DNA of 50,910 nt from assembly GCA_001295935.1 (NCBI GenBank), contig LJHX01000045.1, forward strand, positions 1-50,910, read 5' to 3'. The notes beneath the pieces are model-generated. The model did not search any database. It saw only the letters and a list, made by a program, of their open reading frames with translations, and was not told where the DNA came from. Position numbers and translations under genes: made by a program. The DNA comes from an alpha proteobacterium AAP81b. GTDB lineage: Bacteria > Pseudomonadota > Alphaproteobacteria > Sphingomonadales > Sphingomonadaceae. Numbering within the stretch: the stretch's first letter is position 1; each line of letters starts with the position of its first letter. Below, one piece after another: positions 32,730 through 41,118 of this stretch.

Positions 32730-34532
32730 ATGGCCCAAGCCCCGATCAAAGCGCCGCTGCCCCCCAAGGAACAGCGCAAACTCTCCAATCTGCAACTGCT
32801 CTGGGGCTTTGTCCGCGCCTATCCGGGGCAGCTGACCGCTGCGCTGACGGCGCTCGTCGTCGCGGCGCTGTCGACGCTTGCCATCCCGCAGGGGCTGAAG
32901 TGGATCGTCGACAATGGCTTCGTCGCCGGCGCCGATACCCACGCCGTCCGCCCCTATTTCCTGTTCATGCTGGCGGTAATCCTGGTGATGGGCGCCGCCA
33001 CCGCGGTACGTTTCTACTATGTCTCATGGATCGGCGAGCGCGTCGTCGCCGACCTGCGCCAGGCGGTGCAGCGCCATCTGCTGACCCTCGATCCGGTGTT
33101 CTTCGAGGAGAACCGCCCCGCCGAAATCGCCTCGCGGCTGACCAGCGACACCGCGATCATCGAACAGACCGTCGGCACTTCGGCGTCGATGGCGCTGCGC
33201 AATGCCGTCATGGGCGTCGGCGGCATCATCTATATGGCGGTGCAGAGCCCCAAGCTGACCGGGCTGGTGCTGCTCGTCATCCCGCTGACGGTGCTGCCGA
33301 TCATCTGGCTCGGGCGGCGGGTGCGCGAGATCTCGCGGACCAGCCAGGATCGTGTCGCCGGCGTCGGCACCATGGTCGCCGAGGTGCTCGGCGCCATCCG
33401 CATCGTCCAGTCCTTCACCCAGGAGAGCCGCGAGGCGGCGCGCTTCGGCGGCGCCGTCGAGGCCGCCTTCGCCACCGCCAAGCGCCGCATCCGCGTTCGC
33501 GCCATGATGACGGCACTGGTTATCACGCTGGTTTTCGGCGCCATCACGCTGGTGCTCTGGCAGGGGGCGCTCGATGTCATCACCGGCAGCTTGTCGAGCG
33601 GCACCATCGCCGCCTTCATCTTCGCCAGCGCCATCGTCGCCGGCGCCTTCGGCACGCTCACCGAAACCTATGGCGATGTGATGCGCGCCGCCGGCGCCGC
33701 GGGGCGCATGCAGGAACTGCTCGCCGCCCGCCCCCAGATCGCCGCCCCCGCCAGCCCGACGCCGCTGCCGCTGCCGGCGGCGGGCCGGGTGAGCTTCGAA
33801 GGCGTCACCTTCCACTATCCGTCGCGTCCCGAAAGCGCCGCGCTGATCGACTTCACCCTCGATATCGCCGCCGGCGAGACGGTGGCGGTGGTCGGGCCGT
33901 CAGGCGCCGGCAAATCGACCCTGTTCCAGCTCGTCCAGCGCTTCTACGACCCGCAGGGGGGATGCATCCGCCTCGACGGCGTCGATCTGCGCGCCGCCGA
34001 CCCCCAGGCGATCCGCAGCCGCATCGCGGTGGTGCCGCAGGAGACGGTGGTCTTCGCGACGAGCGCCCTTGAGAACATCCGCTACGGCCGGCCGGAGGCG
34101 AGCGAAGCCGAGGTCTGGGCCGCGGCCGAAGCCGCCCATGCTGACGCCTTTCTGCGCGACCTGCCCGAGGGGCTGAACAGCTTCCTCGGCGAGGGCGGCA
34201 CGCGCCTGTCGGGCGGCCAGCGCCAGCGCCTTGCCATCGCGCGCGCCATCCTGCGCGACGCGCCGGTGCTGCTGCTCGACGAAGCGACCTCGGCGCTCGA
34301 CAGCGAAAGCGAGCAGCTCGTCCAGCACGCCCTCGAAGGCCTGATGCAGGGGCGGACGACCCTCGTTATCGCGCATCGCCTCGCCACGGTGCGCAACGCC
34401 GATCGCATCATCGTCATGGACAAGGGCCGTATCGTCGCCAGCGGCAGCCATGGCCAGCTGCTCGCCGCCGACGGCCTTTATGCCAAGCTGGCGCGGTTGC
34501 AGTTCGAAACGGCGCAACCGGAAGCCGCCTGA
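32730..34532 (+). CDS. ABC exporter (MsbA-like, fused permease and ATPase)
   Basis: A half-transporter of 600 residues. The N-terminal 310 residues form six membrane helices (the first at about 33-57), with the coupling stretches ENRPAEIASRLTSD and IRIVQSF. The ATPase domain (about 350-590) has GPSGAGKSTLF (Walker A), the Q-loop VVPQETVVFATS, LSGGQRQRLAIARAI and LLLDEATSALDSESEQ. It works as a homodimer. This subgroup includes lipid A flippases and multidrug exporters; the sequence does not tell which. ATG 32730 is preceded by a 236-base spacer shared with phaZ in which I see no clear operator. Confidence 0.93.
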   Translation: MAQAPIKAPLPPKEQRKLSNLQLLWGFVRAYPGQLTAALTALVVAALSTLAIPQGLKWIVDNGFVAGADTHAVRPYFLFMLAVILVMGAATAVRFYYVSWIGERVVADLRQAVQRHLLTLDPVFFEENRPAEIASRLTSDTAIIEQTVGTSASMALRNAVMGVGGIIYMAVQSPKLTGLVLLVIPLTVLPIIWLGRRVREISRTSQDRVAGVGTMVAEVLGAIRIVQSFTQESREAARFGGAVEAAFATAKRRIRVRAMMTALVITLVFGAITLVLWQGALDVITGSLSSGTIAAFIFASAIVAGAFGTLTETYGDVMRAAGAAGRMQELLAARPQIAAPASPTPLPLPAAGRVSFEGVTFHYPSRPESAALIDFTLDIAAGETVAVVGPSGAGKSTLFQLVQRFYDPQGGCIRLDGVDLRAADPQAIRSRIAVVPQETVVFATSALENIRYGRPEASEAEVWAAAEAAHADAFLRDLPEGLNSFLGEGGTRLSGGQRQRLAIARAILRDAPVLLLDEATSALDSESEQLVQHALEGLMQGRTTLVIAHRLATVRNADRIIVMDKGRIVASGSHGQLLAADGLYAKLARLQFETAQPEAA

Positions 34533-34574
34533 CCCGGCTTGCCGGGCTTGGCCACGCTGGCTAGCCTGCCGCCC

Positions 34575-35399
34575 ATGCGACATGCTGGGCCCTGGTCGAT
34601 AGCGCTGCTGCTGCTGGCGCCCGCGGCGAGCGCGCACGCCTTCGATCCGACCCCCGGCGGCGAGGTCGCGCATGGCGCGCGGATCGGCCGGGTGCTCGGC
34701 TGCGCCGGCTGCCACGCTGCCGACCTGACCGGCAACGACTGGAGCGAAGCGGGCTTCATTCGCATGCGCTCGGCCAATCTGACGCGCAGCGCGGCGCGCT
34801 ACACGCCTGCCGAACTCGCCACCATGATCCGATCGGGGCGCCGCTCCGACGGCCGGGTGCTCTGGCAGATGCCATCGCATCTGTTCACCCGCCTCACCGC
34901 CGCCGAAATGGCGGCCCTCGTCGCCTGGATGCGCAGCCACAAGCCGGCGGGGCCGATCGCGCCCGCGCCGGTCTTGCTCGCCGGCGCCCGCAAGGAAATC
35001 GCCGCCGGCCTGTTCCGCTCGGCCGCCGCCGAAGTCGCCGTGCAGGGCCGCGCCATGCCACCCGCCGCCGGGCCGGGGCACGCGCAGGCCCGCCACATCG
35101 TCCGCGCCACCTGCGCTGAATGCCATGGCATGGATCTGCGCGGCGGCACCCCCTACCCCGGCGCGACGCCGCGCCCGGACCTGCGGCTCGTCGCCGCCTA
35201 TCCGCCCGCCGACTTCGCCCGGCTGCTCAAGACCGGCATCGCCACCGGTGGCCGCGAGGTCGGGCTGATGAGCCAGGTGGCACGCAGCCGCTATTCCCAC
35301 CTGACCGCCGCCGAAGTGACGGCGGTGCGCGCCTATCTGGTGGCGCTGGCGGCACAAGACATGACCACGCGCGCGCCCGCTGAAACCGGCGCCCCTTGA
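34575..35399 (+). CDS. Dihaem c-type cytochrome
   Basis: The 274-residue protein has a signal peptide (about 1-22, LLLLAPAASAHA) and two haem c sites: CAGCH (C43-H47) and CAECH (C180-H184). Each is followed at a distance by a possible Met ligand region (LWQMPSHLFT; VGLMSQVARS). This makes two class I-like haem domains in the periplasm, as in cytochromes that accept electrons from membrane dehydrogenases. The start is ATG 34575; a TTG 12 codons earlier is in frame but would add residues before the signal peptide. It follows the exporter gene by 42 bases. The redox partner is unknown. Confidence 0.92.
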   Translation: MRHAGPWSIALLLLAPAASAHAFDPTPGGEVAHGARIGRVLGCAGCHAADLTGNDWSEAGFIRMRSANLTRSAARYTPAELATMIRSGRRSDGRVLWQMPSHLFTRLTAAEMAALVAWMRSHKPAGPIAPAPVLLAGARKEIAAGLFRSAAAEVAVQGRAMPPAAGPGHAQARHIVRATCAECHGMDLRGGTPYPGATPRPDLRLVAAYPPADFARLLKTGIATGGREVGLMSQVARSRYSHLTAAEVTAVRAYLVALAAQDMTTRAPAETGAP

Positions 35400-35402
35400 T
35401 TT

Positions 35403-35432
35403 CACGTCATTCGAGGCGCATCTGCACGTCAT
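35403..35432. promoter_or_regulatory. Paired direct repeats CACGTCAT, putative autoregulatory operator
   Basis: CACGTCAT occurs at 35403-35410 and again at 35425-35432, 22 bases apart (two helical turns), followed in both cases by similar sequence (TCGAGGCGC and GAGACGCG). The second copy overlaps the start codon at 35431. Xre-type antitoxins commonly repress their own operon, so the antitoxin is the natural candidate to bind here. No clear -10/-35 pair is identified. Confidence 0.4.
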
Positions 35433-35877
35433 GAGACGCGAAATGGCCAGTGCCGCTTTACGCCACGCCCCGCATGCCGATCCCGGCCTGCCCGATTTCG
35501 CCGCCGAAGGCGATCGCCGCCGCCTGACCGGCGCCGCGGCAAAGGCCTTCCGTCGCATCGTCGCGGCCTGGGGTGCCAGCAATGCCGAAAGTGCGGCGCT
35601 GCTCGGCGTCTCGGCGAGCAGCTGGGATCGCATCAAGGCCGAGCGCTGGGACGGGGTGCTCAATCAGGACCAGCTGACCCGCGCCTCGGCGCTGATCGGC
35701 GTCTGGAAGGGGTTGCAGCTGCTGTTCGCCGACGACATGGCGGTGCGCTGGCCGCAATTGCCCAACCGCGGCCCGATCTTCGCCGGCGCGACGCCGATCG
35801 CCGCGATGGTTGCCGGCGGCATCCCGCGGATGATCGAGACGCGGCAGTATATCGACGCGCTGCGTGGCGGGCTTTGA
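35431..35877 (+). CDS. Xre/MbcA/ParS-family antitoxin (DUF2384 type)
   Basis: The antitoxin of a RES-Xre pair: 148 residues, with a helical N-terminal part (about 15-75, AFRRIVAAWGASNAESAALL then SASSWDRIKAERW), which is a Xre-like helix-turn-helix. The toxin-binding domain follows: LTRASALIGVWKGLQLLF, ADDMAVRWPQLPN, and GATPIAAMVAGGIPRM near the end. Starts at 35431 or the ATG four codons later (35443) are both possible. The toxin gene overlaps its stop by 14 bases, so both are translated together. Confidence 0.92.
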   Translation: MRREMASAALRHAPHADPGLPDFAAEGDRRRLTGAAAKAFRRIVAAWGASNAESAALLGVSASSWDRIKAERWDGVLNQDQLTRASALIGVWKGLQLLFADDMAVRWPQLPNRGPIFAGATPIAAMVAGGIPRMIETRQYIDALRGGL

Positions 35878-36571
35878 GGCGGCGCCGGGCGGCCCGAAGC
35901 TGGTTCGCGCCGCCTTCGCGCGGACGATAAGGCTCGTCGCCAGCGCCCGGCTGCGCGAGGCCGTGCTGGCGCCGCTCGCCGACGATGCCGAGGACCTCGC
36001 CTTGCTCGCCGAGATCGAAGCCGCAACCAGCGGGCGTCTCGGCGCCGAAGCTCGCGGCCGTCCTGGCCTCGGCGCCGCCGAACTCGTCCATGGCGTGCCG
36101 CACGCGCGCTTCATCAATGCCAGCTTTGCCTATGCCCGGCCGCGCGCGCCGAACCGCTTCAACGGCCCGGCGCGCGGTGCCTGGTATGCCGCGCTGGCGG
36201 TCGAAACCTGTCTCGCCGAAGTCGGCTGGCATTTGACCGCGGCGCTCGCCGACGCCGGCGATTTCCAAGCGGTCGTCGATTATGGCGAGATGATCGCCAG
36301 CATGGCGGGGGTGTTCGTCGATCTGCGCGGCCATGCCGACCACCCCAGCCTCGATCCCGATCCCGCCCTCGGCTATCCGCACGGCAACGCCCTCGCGGCG
36401 CAGGCGATCGCCGCCGGCCACAATGGCATCATCTACCCGTCGGTGCGCCATGCCGGCGGCACCTGCATCGCCGCGCTTTGGCCCAATGTCGTCCAGTCGG
36501 TCGTGCCCGGGGCGATGCATCGGCTGGTCTGGTCGGGTAGTGCCGCATTCCGCGTCGAGGCGATCGGCTGA
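35864..36571 (+). CDS. RES-domain toxin (NAD+-degrading)
   Basis: RES toxins break down NAD+ and stop growth unless bound by their Xre antitoxin. The 235-residue protein has the family core: PNRFNGPARGAWYAALAVET with the conserved R, Y and the E of CLAEVGW, then VFVDLRG, and IIYPSVRHAGGTCIAAL with the S and GGxC pocket. It starts at GTG 35864 inside the antitoxin gene (14-base overlap). It converges on an SDR gene 7 bases away. All key positions look intact, so the toxin is probably active. Relatives include ParT and MbcT. Confidence 0.93.
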   Translation: MAGFEAAPGGPKLVRAAFARTIRLVASARLREAVLAPLADDAEDLALLAEIEAATSGRLGAEARGRPGLGAAELVHGVPHARFINASFAYARPRAPNRFNGPARGAWYAALAVETCLAEVGWHLTAALADAGDFQAVVDYGEMIASMAGVFVDLRGHADHPSLDPDPALGYPHGNALAAQAIAAGHNGIIYPSVRHAGGTCIAALWPNVVQSVVPGAMHRLVWSGSAAFRVEAIG

Positions 36572-36578
36572 TCTGGCG

Positions 36579-37346
36579 TCACCGCGCCGTATAGCCGCCG
36601 TCCACCACCAGCTCGGCGCCGGTCATGAAGCTCGATTCATCGGATGCCAGGAACAGCACGGCATCGGCGATCTCGCGGGGCACGCCGAAGCGCGCCACGG
36701 GGTGCGCCATGATCAGCATCTCGCGCATTTCATTGCTGTTTTCGGACGCGTGGATGGCGTTCGAAACCATCGGCGTGTCGATGAAGCCGGGATGCACCGA
36801 ATTGACGCGGATGCCGAGCGGCGCCCATTCGAGCGCCGCCGCCTTGGTCAGCATCAGCACCCCGCCCTTCGACGCGCAATAATGCGCGGCGCCGGGCAGC
36901 CCGACCTTGCCGAGGATCGACGACAGGTTGATCACGGCGCCGCCGCCCGCCGCGGCGATCGCCGGGCCGGCGTGGCGCATGCCGAGGAAGACGCCGTCGA
37001 GATTGACCGCCAGCATCGTCCGCCAATCGTCGAGGCTGCCGGTCATCAGGTCGAAACTCGAACTGCCGATGCCGGCATTGTTGACGAGCACGTCGAGCTT
37101 GCCGAAGTCGGCGACGGCGCGCGCCACCGCTGCCTCCCAATCGGCGACGCTGGTGACGTCATGGACGAGAAACGCCGCGCGCCCGCCGGCGGCGGCGATC
37201 GCCAGCGCCACCGCCTCGCCCGCCGGATCGCGGTCGCTGAGCAGCACCGCAGCGCCCTCGCGCGCCAGTACGCGCGCGGTCTCGGCGCCGAGGCCGCTCG
37301 CCGCGCCGGTGATCAGCGCCACCTTGCCTGTTACCCGTCCCGCCAT
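36579..37346 (-). CDS. SDR family oxidoreductase
   Basis: Classical SDR of 255 residues. TGAASGLGAETARVL is the nucleotide-binding loop, DVTSVADW binds the adenine region, LVNNAGIG is the NAG motif, and the catalytic Ser-Tyr-Lys are in NLSSILGKVG and AAHYCASKGG. FMTGAELVVDGGYTAR is the usual C-terminus. The FabG-like pattern suggests an NAD(P)-dependent alcohol/ketone or 3-oxoacyl reductase; the substrate is unknown. ATG 37346 has AGGGAGA eight bases upstream. Palindromic repeat copy 3 lies just upstream. Confidence 0.94.
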   Translation of the reverse strand: MAGRVTGKVALITGAASGLGAETARVLAREGAAVLLSDRDPAGEAVALAIAAAGGRAAFLVHDVTSVADWEAAVARAVADFGKLDVLVNNAGIGSSSFDLMTGSLDDWRTMLAVNLDGVFLGMRHAGPAIAAAGGGAVINLSSILGKVGLPGAAHYCASKGGVLMLTKAAALEWAPLGIRVNSVHPGFIDTPMVSNAIHASENSNEMREMLIMAHPVARFGVPREIADAVLFLASDESSFMTGAELVVDGGYTAR

Positions 37347-37401
37347 CGCTGCTGTCTCCCTTGACACTGCTCAACAGGTCTTCGCATTCCCCACCCGCCC
37401 A

Positions 37402-37457
37402 TGCCGAGCGAAGTCGAGGCACCGTCGGGCAGGTGGGTGCCTCGACTTCGCTCGGCA
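37402..37457. repeat. Dispersed palindromic intergenic repeat, copy 3
   Basis: Arms TGCCGAGCGAAGTCGAGGCA (37402-37421) and the exact reverse complement (37438-37457) give a perfect 20-bp stem with a 16-base loop, followed by TGAGCG as in copy 2. It lies between the SDR gene start (37346) and the unknown gene ending at 37540. The arms are the same as in copy 2, while the loops differ, as expected of a maintained stem. Confidence 0.92.
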
Positions 37458-37539
37458 TGAGCGGTTTTGGGATATCCCCAAGGTGGTCGACCTTAGCGCC
37501 GCCGCGGCGCCGCGCTGCCTGCCATTTCGGGGGAGGCGG

Positions 37540-38127
37540 TCAGGTCGGTGGGCGCAGCCCTGCCGGCGGGTTACCCTGGAAGCCGCGGCCATTGCCGAGC
37601 GAGCTTTCGAAGGCGATCACCCGCGCGAACTGCCCCCAGCGCGCGAAATTCTCGCGAAAGCCGGGGATGTAGATCTGCAGCACCTCGGCCGACCCCGGCA
37701 TCGCCAGCGTGGCGCCGGTCGCCGGATCGACGTCGGTGACCGTCTTGCCGAGGCCATACCAGACGCTCAGGTCGCAGCGGGTGTAGATGCTGGCGTAGTT
37801 CGAACAGTCCGATCGCCACGCCGGATGGATGGCGAAGGCCTGGCGCGCCGCGCCGGGCATGTCGGGATCGTCATTGGCCCAGACCGCGGCGTTGAAGAAA
37901 TAGTTGGTCGTCCACCAGGGCGAGCGCAGCCCTGCCTCGGCATCGTTGGCGACGAAGCTGGCGCTGGCGCGGTCGTAGCGCTGCTTGTGGGCGACGCGGT
38001 AGAGGCTGGTTTCGGCGGTGATCCGCGCGTCGCTCGGGTTGTCGATACCGGCGGTGACTTCGGCGATGACCGCGGGGGTCAGCATCAGCGCGCCATTGGC
38101 GGTCGAATGGTCGATGGTCAGCCGCAC
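37540..38127 (-). CDS. Conserved-looking protein of unknown function
   Basis: The 195-residue frame has a good Shine-Dalgarno (GGGAGG five bases before GTG 38127) and normal codon use, so it looks real. I recognise no family. The sequence is unusually rich in aromatic residues and Asn (WWTTNYFFNAAVW, CSNYASIYTRCDLSVWYGLG, IYIPGFRENFARWGQFARV). It has two cysteines about 11 residues apart and no signal peptide or membrane helix. A strong terminator (38208-38240) separates it from the exbD genes, so it has its own promoter. It could be an enzyme domain or a cytoplasmic binding protein; no function is claimed. Confidence 0.75.
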   Translation of the reverse strand: MRLTIDHSTANGALMLTPAVIAEVTAGIDNPSDARITAETSLYRVAHKQRYDRASASFVANDAEAGLRSPWWTTNYFFNAAVWANDDPDMPGAARQAFAIHPAWRSDCSNYASIYTRCDLSVWYGLGKTVTDVDPATGATLAMPGSAEVLQIYIPGFRENFARWGQFARVIAFESSLGNGRGFQGNPPAGLRPPT

Positions 38128-38207
38128 GCCTGCCTCCCCGCTTGGTTGCCGGCAGGTGACAGGAGGCGGCGCCGAAAGGCAAGCGTCAGCGCTGCCGGTA
38201 CGGTTGC

Positions 38208-38240
38208 AAAAAAGGCGCCGGGGACGGTCCCCGGCGCCTT
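38208..38240 (-). terminator. Strong Rho-independent terminator of the tonB-exbBD operon
   Basis: Read on the minus strand, AAGGCGCCGGGG pairs with CCCCGGCGCCTT (12 bp) around a 5-base loop and the stem runs directly into TTTTTT (38213-38208). It begins 24 bases after the last exbD stop. On the plus strand no T-run follows the hairpin, so it acts in one direction. Confidence 0.93.
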
Positions 38241-38264
38241 GCAGCCTCGTTCGATGGCCTTGGC

Positions 38265-38687
38265 CTAGTTGGCGTAGGCCTCGTTGCCGACGAAGCCCAT
38301 CTTGGTGATGCCGGCCTGCTGGGCGGCGGCCATCACCTGGTCGACGACTTCATATTTGGCCTGAGCTTCGGGGCGCATCCGCAGTTCGGGCTGTTCGGGA
38401 AGCGCGGCCGCCTGGCGCAGATAGGATTTCAACGTCGCCATGTCGACTTCCTGCTTGTTCCAATAGATGTGGCTGAGGAAGTCGATATCGACCTGGTTGA
38501 ACACTGGATCGACCTGCGGCGTGTTTTGCGGGCTCGGCGGCGGCAGGTCGAGCTTCACCGCGTGCGTCTGCACCGGGATGGTGATGATGAACATGATCAG
38601 CAGCACGAGCATGACGTCGATCAGCGGCGTCGTGTTCATGTCGGGGATCGGTTCGCCCTCGGGCTTGTTGCCCACCGAAACGGCCAT
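38265..38687 (-). CDS. exbD: Biopolymer transport protein ExbD/TolR (second copy)
   Basis: Inner-membrane component that, with ExbB, uses the proton gradient to energise TonB. The 140 residues start with the typical cytoplasmic stretch PIPDMNTTPLIDVMLVLLIM; the helix is at about 20-41 and carries the functional Asp (D24 in LIDVML). The periplasmic domain (about 45-135) starts with PVQTHAVKLDLPPP. AGGAG nine bases upstream supports ATG 38687. It is the fourth gene of the operon, 80 bases after the first exbD. The two ExbD copies differ in the periplasmic part, and such ExbD pairs are common in this lineage. Confidence 0.94.
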   Translation of the reverse strand: MAVSVGNKPEGEPIPDMNTTPLIDVMLVLLIMFIITIPVQTHAVKLDLPPPSPQNTPQVDPVFNQVDIDFLSHIYWNKQEVDMATLKSYLRQAAALPEQPELRMRPEAQAKYEVVDQVMAAAQQAGITKMGFVGNEAYAN

Positions 38688-38767
38688 GGTCTTTCACTCC
38701 TGGACCCGGGAGCCCCCGGGAACTCAATTACTGGCCGGGCGGCGCGGCGCCGCCCGGCGATTTCCGA

Positions 38768-39241
38768 TCAGCGCGTCACCTGCCCCGGCACCGGCTCCGA
38801 GATGAAGCCGATCTTGAGGAAGCCGGCGCGCTGCATGGTGAAGATCACCCCACCGACGCAGCGATATTCGGCATCCTTGTCGCCGCGGATATGCACTTCG
38901 GGAAGCTCGATCTTGCCGCCGGCCTTCTGCTGGCGCTCGATCTCGGCCTTCAGCGCGCCGACCCCGCGGTCGAGCAGCTCCTGCTTGGTCTCGACCTTGG
39001 TCTGGCCCCAATAGGTGTCGCAATTGCCGTCGACCGACAGCAGGACATTCTCGGGCTTGGTCGTCGTCGGCAGGTTGGTCACCGTCGGCAAAGTCAGCGG
39101 CACCGTCTGGATGACGACCGGCACGGTGATGAGGAAGATGATGAGCAGAACCAGCATGACGTCGACAAGCGGCGTCGTGTTGATTTCGTTCATCGGGGCT
39201 TCGTCACCGTCCTCGCCCGGCGATCCGATGTTCATCGACAT
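38768..39241 (-). CDS. exbD: Biopolymer transport protein ExbD/TolR (first copy)
   Basis: The 157-residue ExbD has the MNEINTTPLVDVMLVLLIIF membrane helix at about residues 17-39 with the conserved Asp (D27), then a periplasmic domain with a disulphide-capable pair of cysteines (NCDTYWGQ and YRCVGGV). Starts at 39241 or at the ATG six bases downstream are both possible. It follows exbB by 34 bases and precedes the other exbD by 80. The longer periplasmic part with two Cys distinguishes it from the second copy. Confidence 0.94.
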   Translation of the reverse strand: MSMNIGSPGEDGDEAPMNEINTTPLVDVMLVLLIIFLITVPVVIQTVPLTLPTVTNLPTTTKPENVLLSVDGNCDTYWGQTKVETKQELLDRGVGALKAEIERQQKAGGKIELPEVHIRGDKDAEYRCVGGVIFTMQRAGFLKIGFISEPVPGQVTR

Positions 39242-39275
39242 GGGTTAGAGGCCCTTTCTGGCACCCGGCGCTGGT

Positions 39276-40004
39276 TCAGCGCGCCGGGGCGGGAGCGGGC
39301 TTGGCGGGCGCGGCCATCGGACCGGGGGTCGCGATGCGGGCACCCGACACCAGCGCGCCATGCACGTCGGCGGCGAAGTTGTTGATCTTCTCGCTGACGT
39401 CCTTGTTGCGGCGGATCAGCCAGTTGTAGCCGAGCACGGCGGGAACGGCGACGAACAGCCCGATCGCGGTCATGATCAGCGCTTCGCCAACGGGACCGGC
39501 GACCTTGTCGATCGACGCCTGGCCGGCGAGGCCGATGTTGATAAGGGCGCGATAGATGCCGATGACGGTGCCCATCAGCCCGATGAACGGCGCGGTCGAA
39601 CCCGTCGAGGCGAGGAAGGCGAGGCCGCCCTGCAGGCGCGAGTTGACGCTGTTGCTCGAACGGTTGAGCGCCATCGTCACCCATTCATGCTGGTCGATCT
39701 TGTCGGTCAAGCGGCCTTCATGGTGATCGGCGGCGCGCAGGCCGTCGTCGGCGATCTGGCGGAAGGGCGAATTCTTGTCGAGCTTGGCGGCGCCGGTCTT
39801 GATGTCGGGGGCGGTCCAGAACTTCTTCTCGAGTTCCTTGGCTTCGCCGAGGACCTTCCGCTGGTCGATGTACTTGGTGATGATGATGTACCACGACACG
39901 AACGACATGATCACCAGAATGCCGAAAATCGACTGGGCGATGATGCCGCCCTGGCTCAGCGCGGCCTGCAGGCCATAGGGGTTCTCGACAGCTACGGTTT
40001 CCAT
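39276..40004 (-). CDS. exbB: MotA/TolQ/ExbB proton channel family protein
   Basis: ExbB builds the pentameric proton channel around ExbD. The 242-residue protein has three membrane helices: about 20-42 (SIFGILVIMSFVSWYIIITK), about 125-150 (GLAFLASTGSTAPFIGLMGT) and about 168-190 (ALIMTAIGLFVAVPAVLGYN). These carry the family residues of the channel. The C-terminal Ala/Pro-rich tail is not conserved. ATG 40004 has GAGGGA seven bases upstream. It sits 106 bases after tonB and 34 bases before exbD. Confidence 0.95.
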   Translation of the reverse strand: METVAVENPYGLQAALSQGGIIAQSIFGILVIMSFVSWYIIITKYIDQRKVLGEAKELEKKFWTAPDIKTGAAKLDKNSPFRQIADDGLRAADHHEGRLTDKIDQHEWVTMALNRSSNSVNSRLQGGLAFLASTGSTAPFIGLMGTVIGIYRALINIGLAGQASIDKVAGPVGEALIMTAIGLFVAVPAVLGYNWLIRRNKDVSEKINNFAADVHGALVSGARIATPGPMAAPAKPAPAPAR

Positions 40005-40110
40005 TTTGCTTCCCTCGATTGTCTCGTGTTTTCGTTGTTCAGAACGTTGGGTTCAGAGCGTTGGCCAAGCCTTGCCGCCGTCGCCGCCGGCAGGGTGATC
40101 AGCGGGGTGA

Positions 40111-40773
40111 TCAGCGGGCATCCTCGAGCTTCCAGGTCACCTTCTTGGAAACCGTCGCGTCGACCGGCTTGCCGTCGCGGGTGCCCGGATTGTAGCGCCA
40201 GCGGCGTTGCACGACGCGGCAGGTCGCCTCGTCGAGCCGCGGGAAACCGCTCGACGCGGTGACGGCGCACTGACTGACGCGGCCATCGGGCGCCACGGTG
40301 ATGGTGATGCGCACGACGCCGGTTTCCTCGGCGCGCCGCGACGCATCGGGATAATCGTCGGGGCCGATGGTGTTGCCGCGACCGCGATCGGTCGGATTGG
40401 TAGGCGGCGCCGGTGGCGGCGGCGCGGGCGGCGCGGCGGGCGGTGCCGGCGGGGTGAACACCGGCGGCGCCGTCTGCGGCACCGAACTGGTGCTGATCGT
40501 CGGCGGCGGCGGCGCGTCCGACTGCACCGAAACCTCGGGCGGCGGCACGTACGGCGGAATCTCGATGTCCTTGGGCGGCGGCGGCGGCGGCTCCTCGGGC
40601 GGCGGCGCCTCTTCCTTGATGTCGACCGCTTCAAGCGGATTGACAATGGCCTTGACGACCTTGAGCGCCAGCCCGGTAATCAATGCATATCCCAGGATGA
40701 CGTGCAGCAGGGCAACCCCGCCAAGCGCCATCATCCGGTTTCTGCTCATGCCCTGATTATCAGCGTAAGCCAT
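40111..40773 (-). CDS. tonB: Energy transducer TonB
   Basis: TonB spans the periplasm and opens outer-membrane receptors. The 220-residue protein has one N-terminal membrane helix (about 15-35, MALGGVALLHVILGYALITG), a long Pro-rich spacer with repeated EEPPPPPP-like and PAPPAAPPAPPPP runs (about 50-130), and a C-terminal TonB domain (about 145-215). The last contains VVRITITVAPDGRV, SGFPRLDEATC and RRWRYNPGT. The conserved membrane residues (H in LLHVILGY) needed for ExbB contact are present. It heads the tonB-exbB-exbD-exbD operon, which is terminated at 38208. No Fur box is obvious upstream. Confidence 0.95.
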   Translation of the reverse strand: MAYADNQGMSRNRMMALGGVALLHVILGYALITGLALKVVKAIVNPLEAVDIKEEAPPPEEPPPPPPKDIEIPPYVPPPEVSVQSDAPPPPTISTSSVPQTAPPVFTPPAPPAAPPAPPPPAPPTNPTDRGRGNTIGPDDYPDASRRAEETGVVRITITVAPDGRVSQCAVTASSGFPRLDEATCRVVQRRWRYNPGTRDGKPVDATVSKKVTWKLEDAR

Positions 40774-41118
40774 GAGTTACGGGACACTCCCCTCGACAAA
40801 CTGCAAAAATCGGAACGAACGAAACGGCGCCCATGACGCCGAAAACGCCCTTCGGACGCCATCCGCTCCCTCTCCCGTCAAACCTTAAAGCGCATCGACG
40901 CGGGCCTCGCAACCGCTTTGTGCCGAAACGCCGCATTTCAGCAACAAAATATCCGTTTCCGGCGATTGTTGCGCCCTCGCGCGGATATCCACAGCCTTCA
41001 TGACCCAATCAGCGTGTGTGATGTCAGAATCTGGCGGTTGCCGCCGCGGGCGGCGCGGCGTATCGCCAGCGCCATGTCCCTTCGCGTGCCTGTCTACGCC
41101 ATCGCCGTCGCGCCGAAA
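40774..41118. other. Intergenic region between tonB and a secreted unknown gene
   Basis: This 345-base spacer carries the promoters of two divergent genes. I find no gene, tRNA, clear Fur box or long inverted repeat in it. The plus-strand frame of the next gene stays open back to 40918, but the extra residues are Arg-rich and do not look like protein. Confidence 0.6.
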
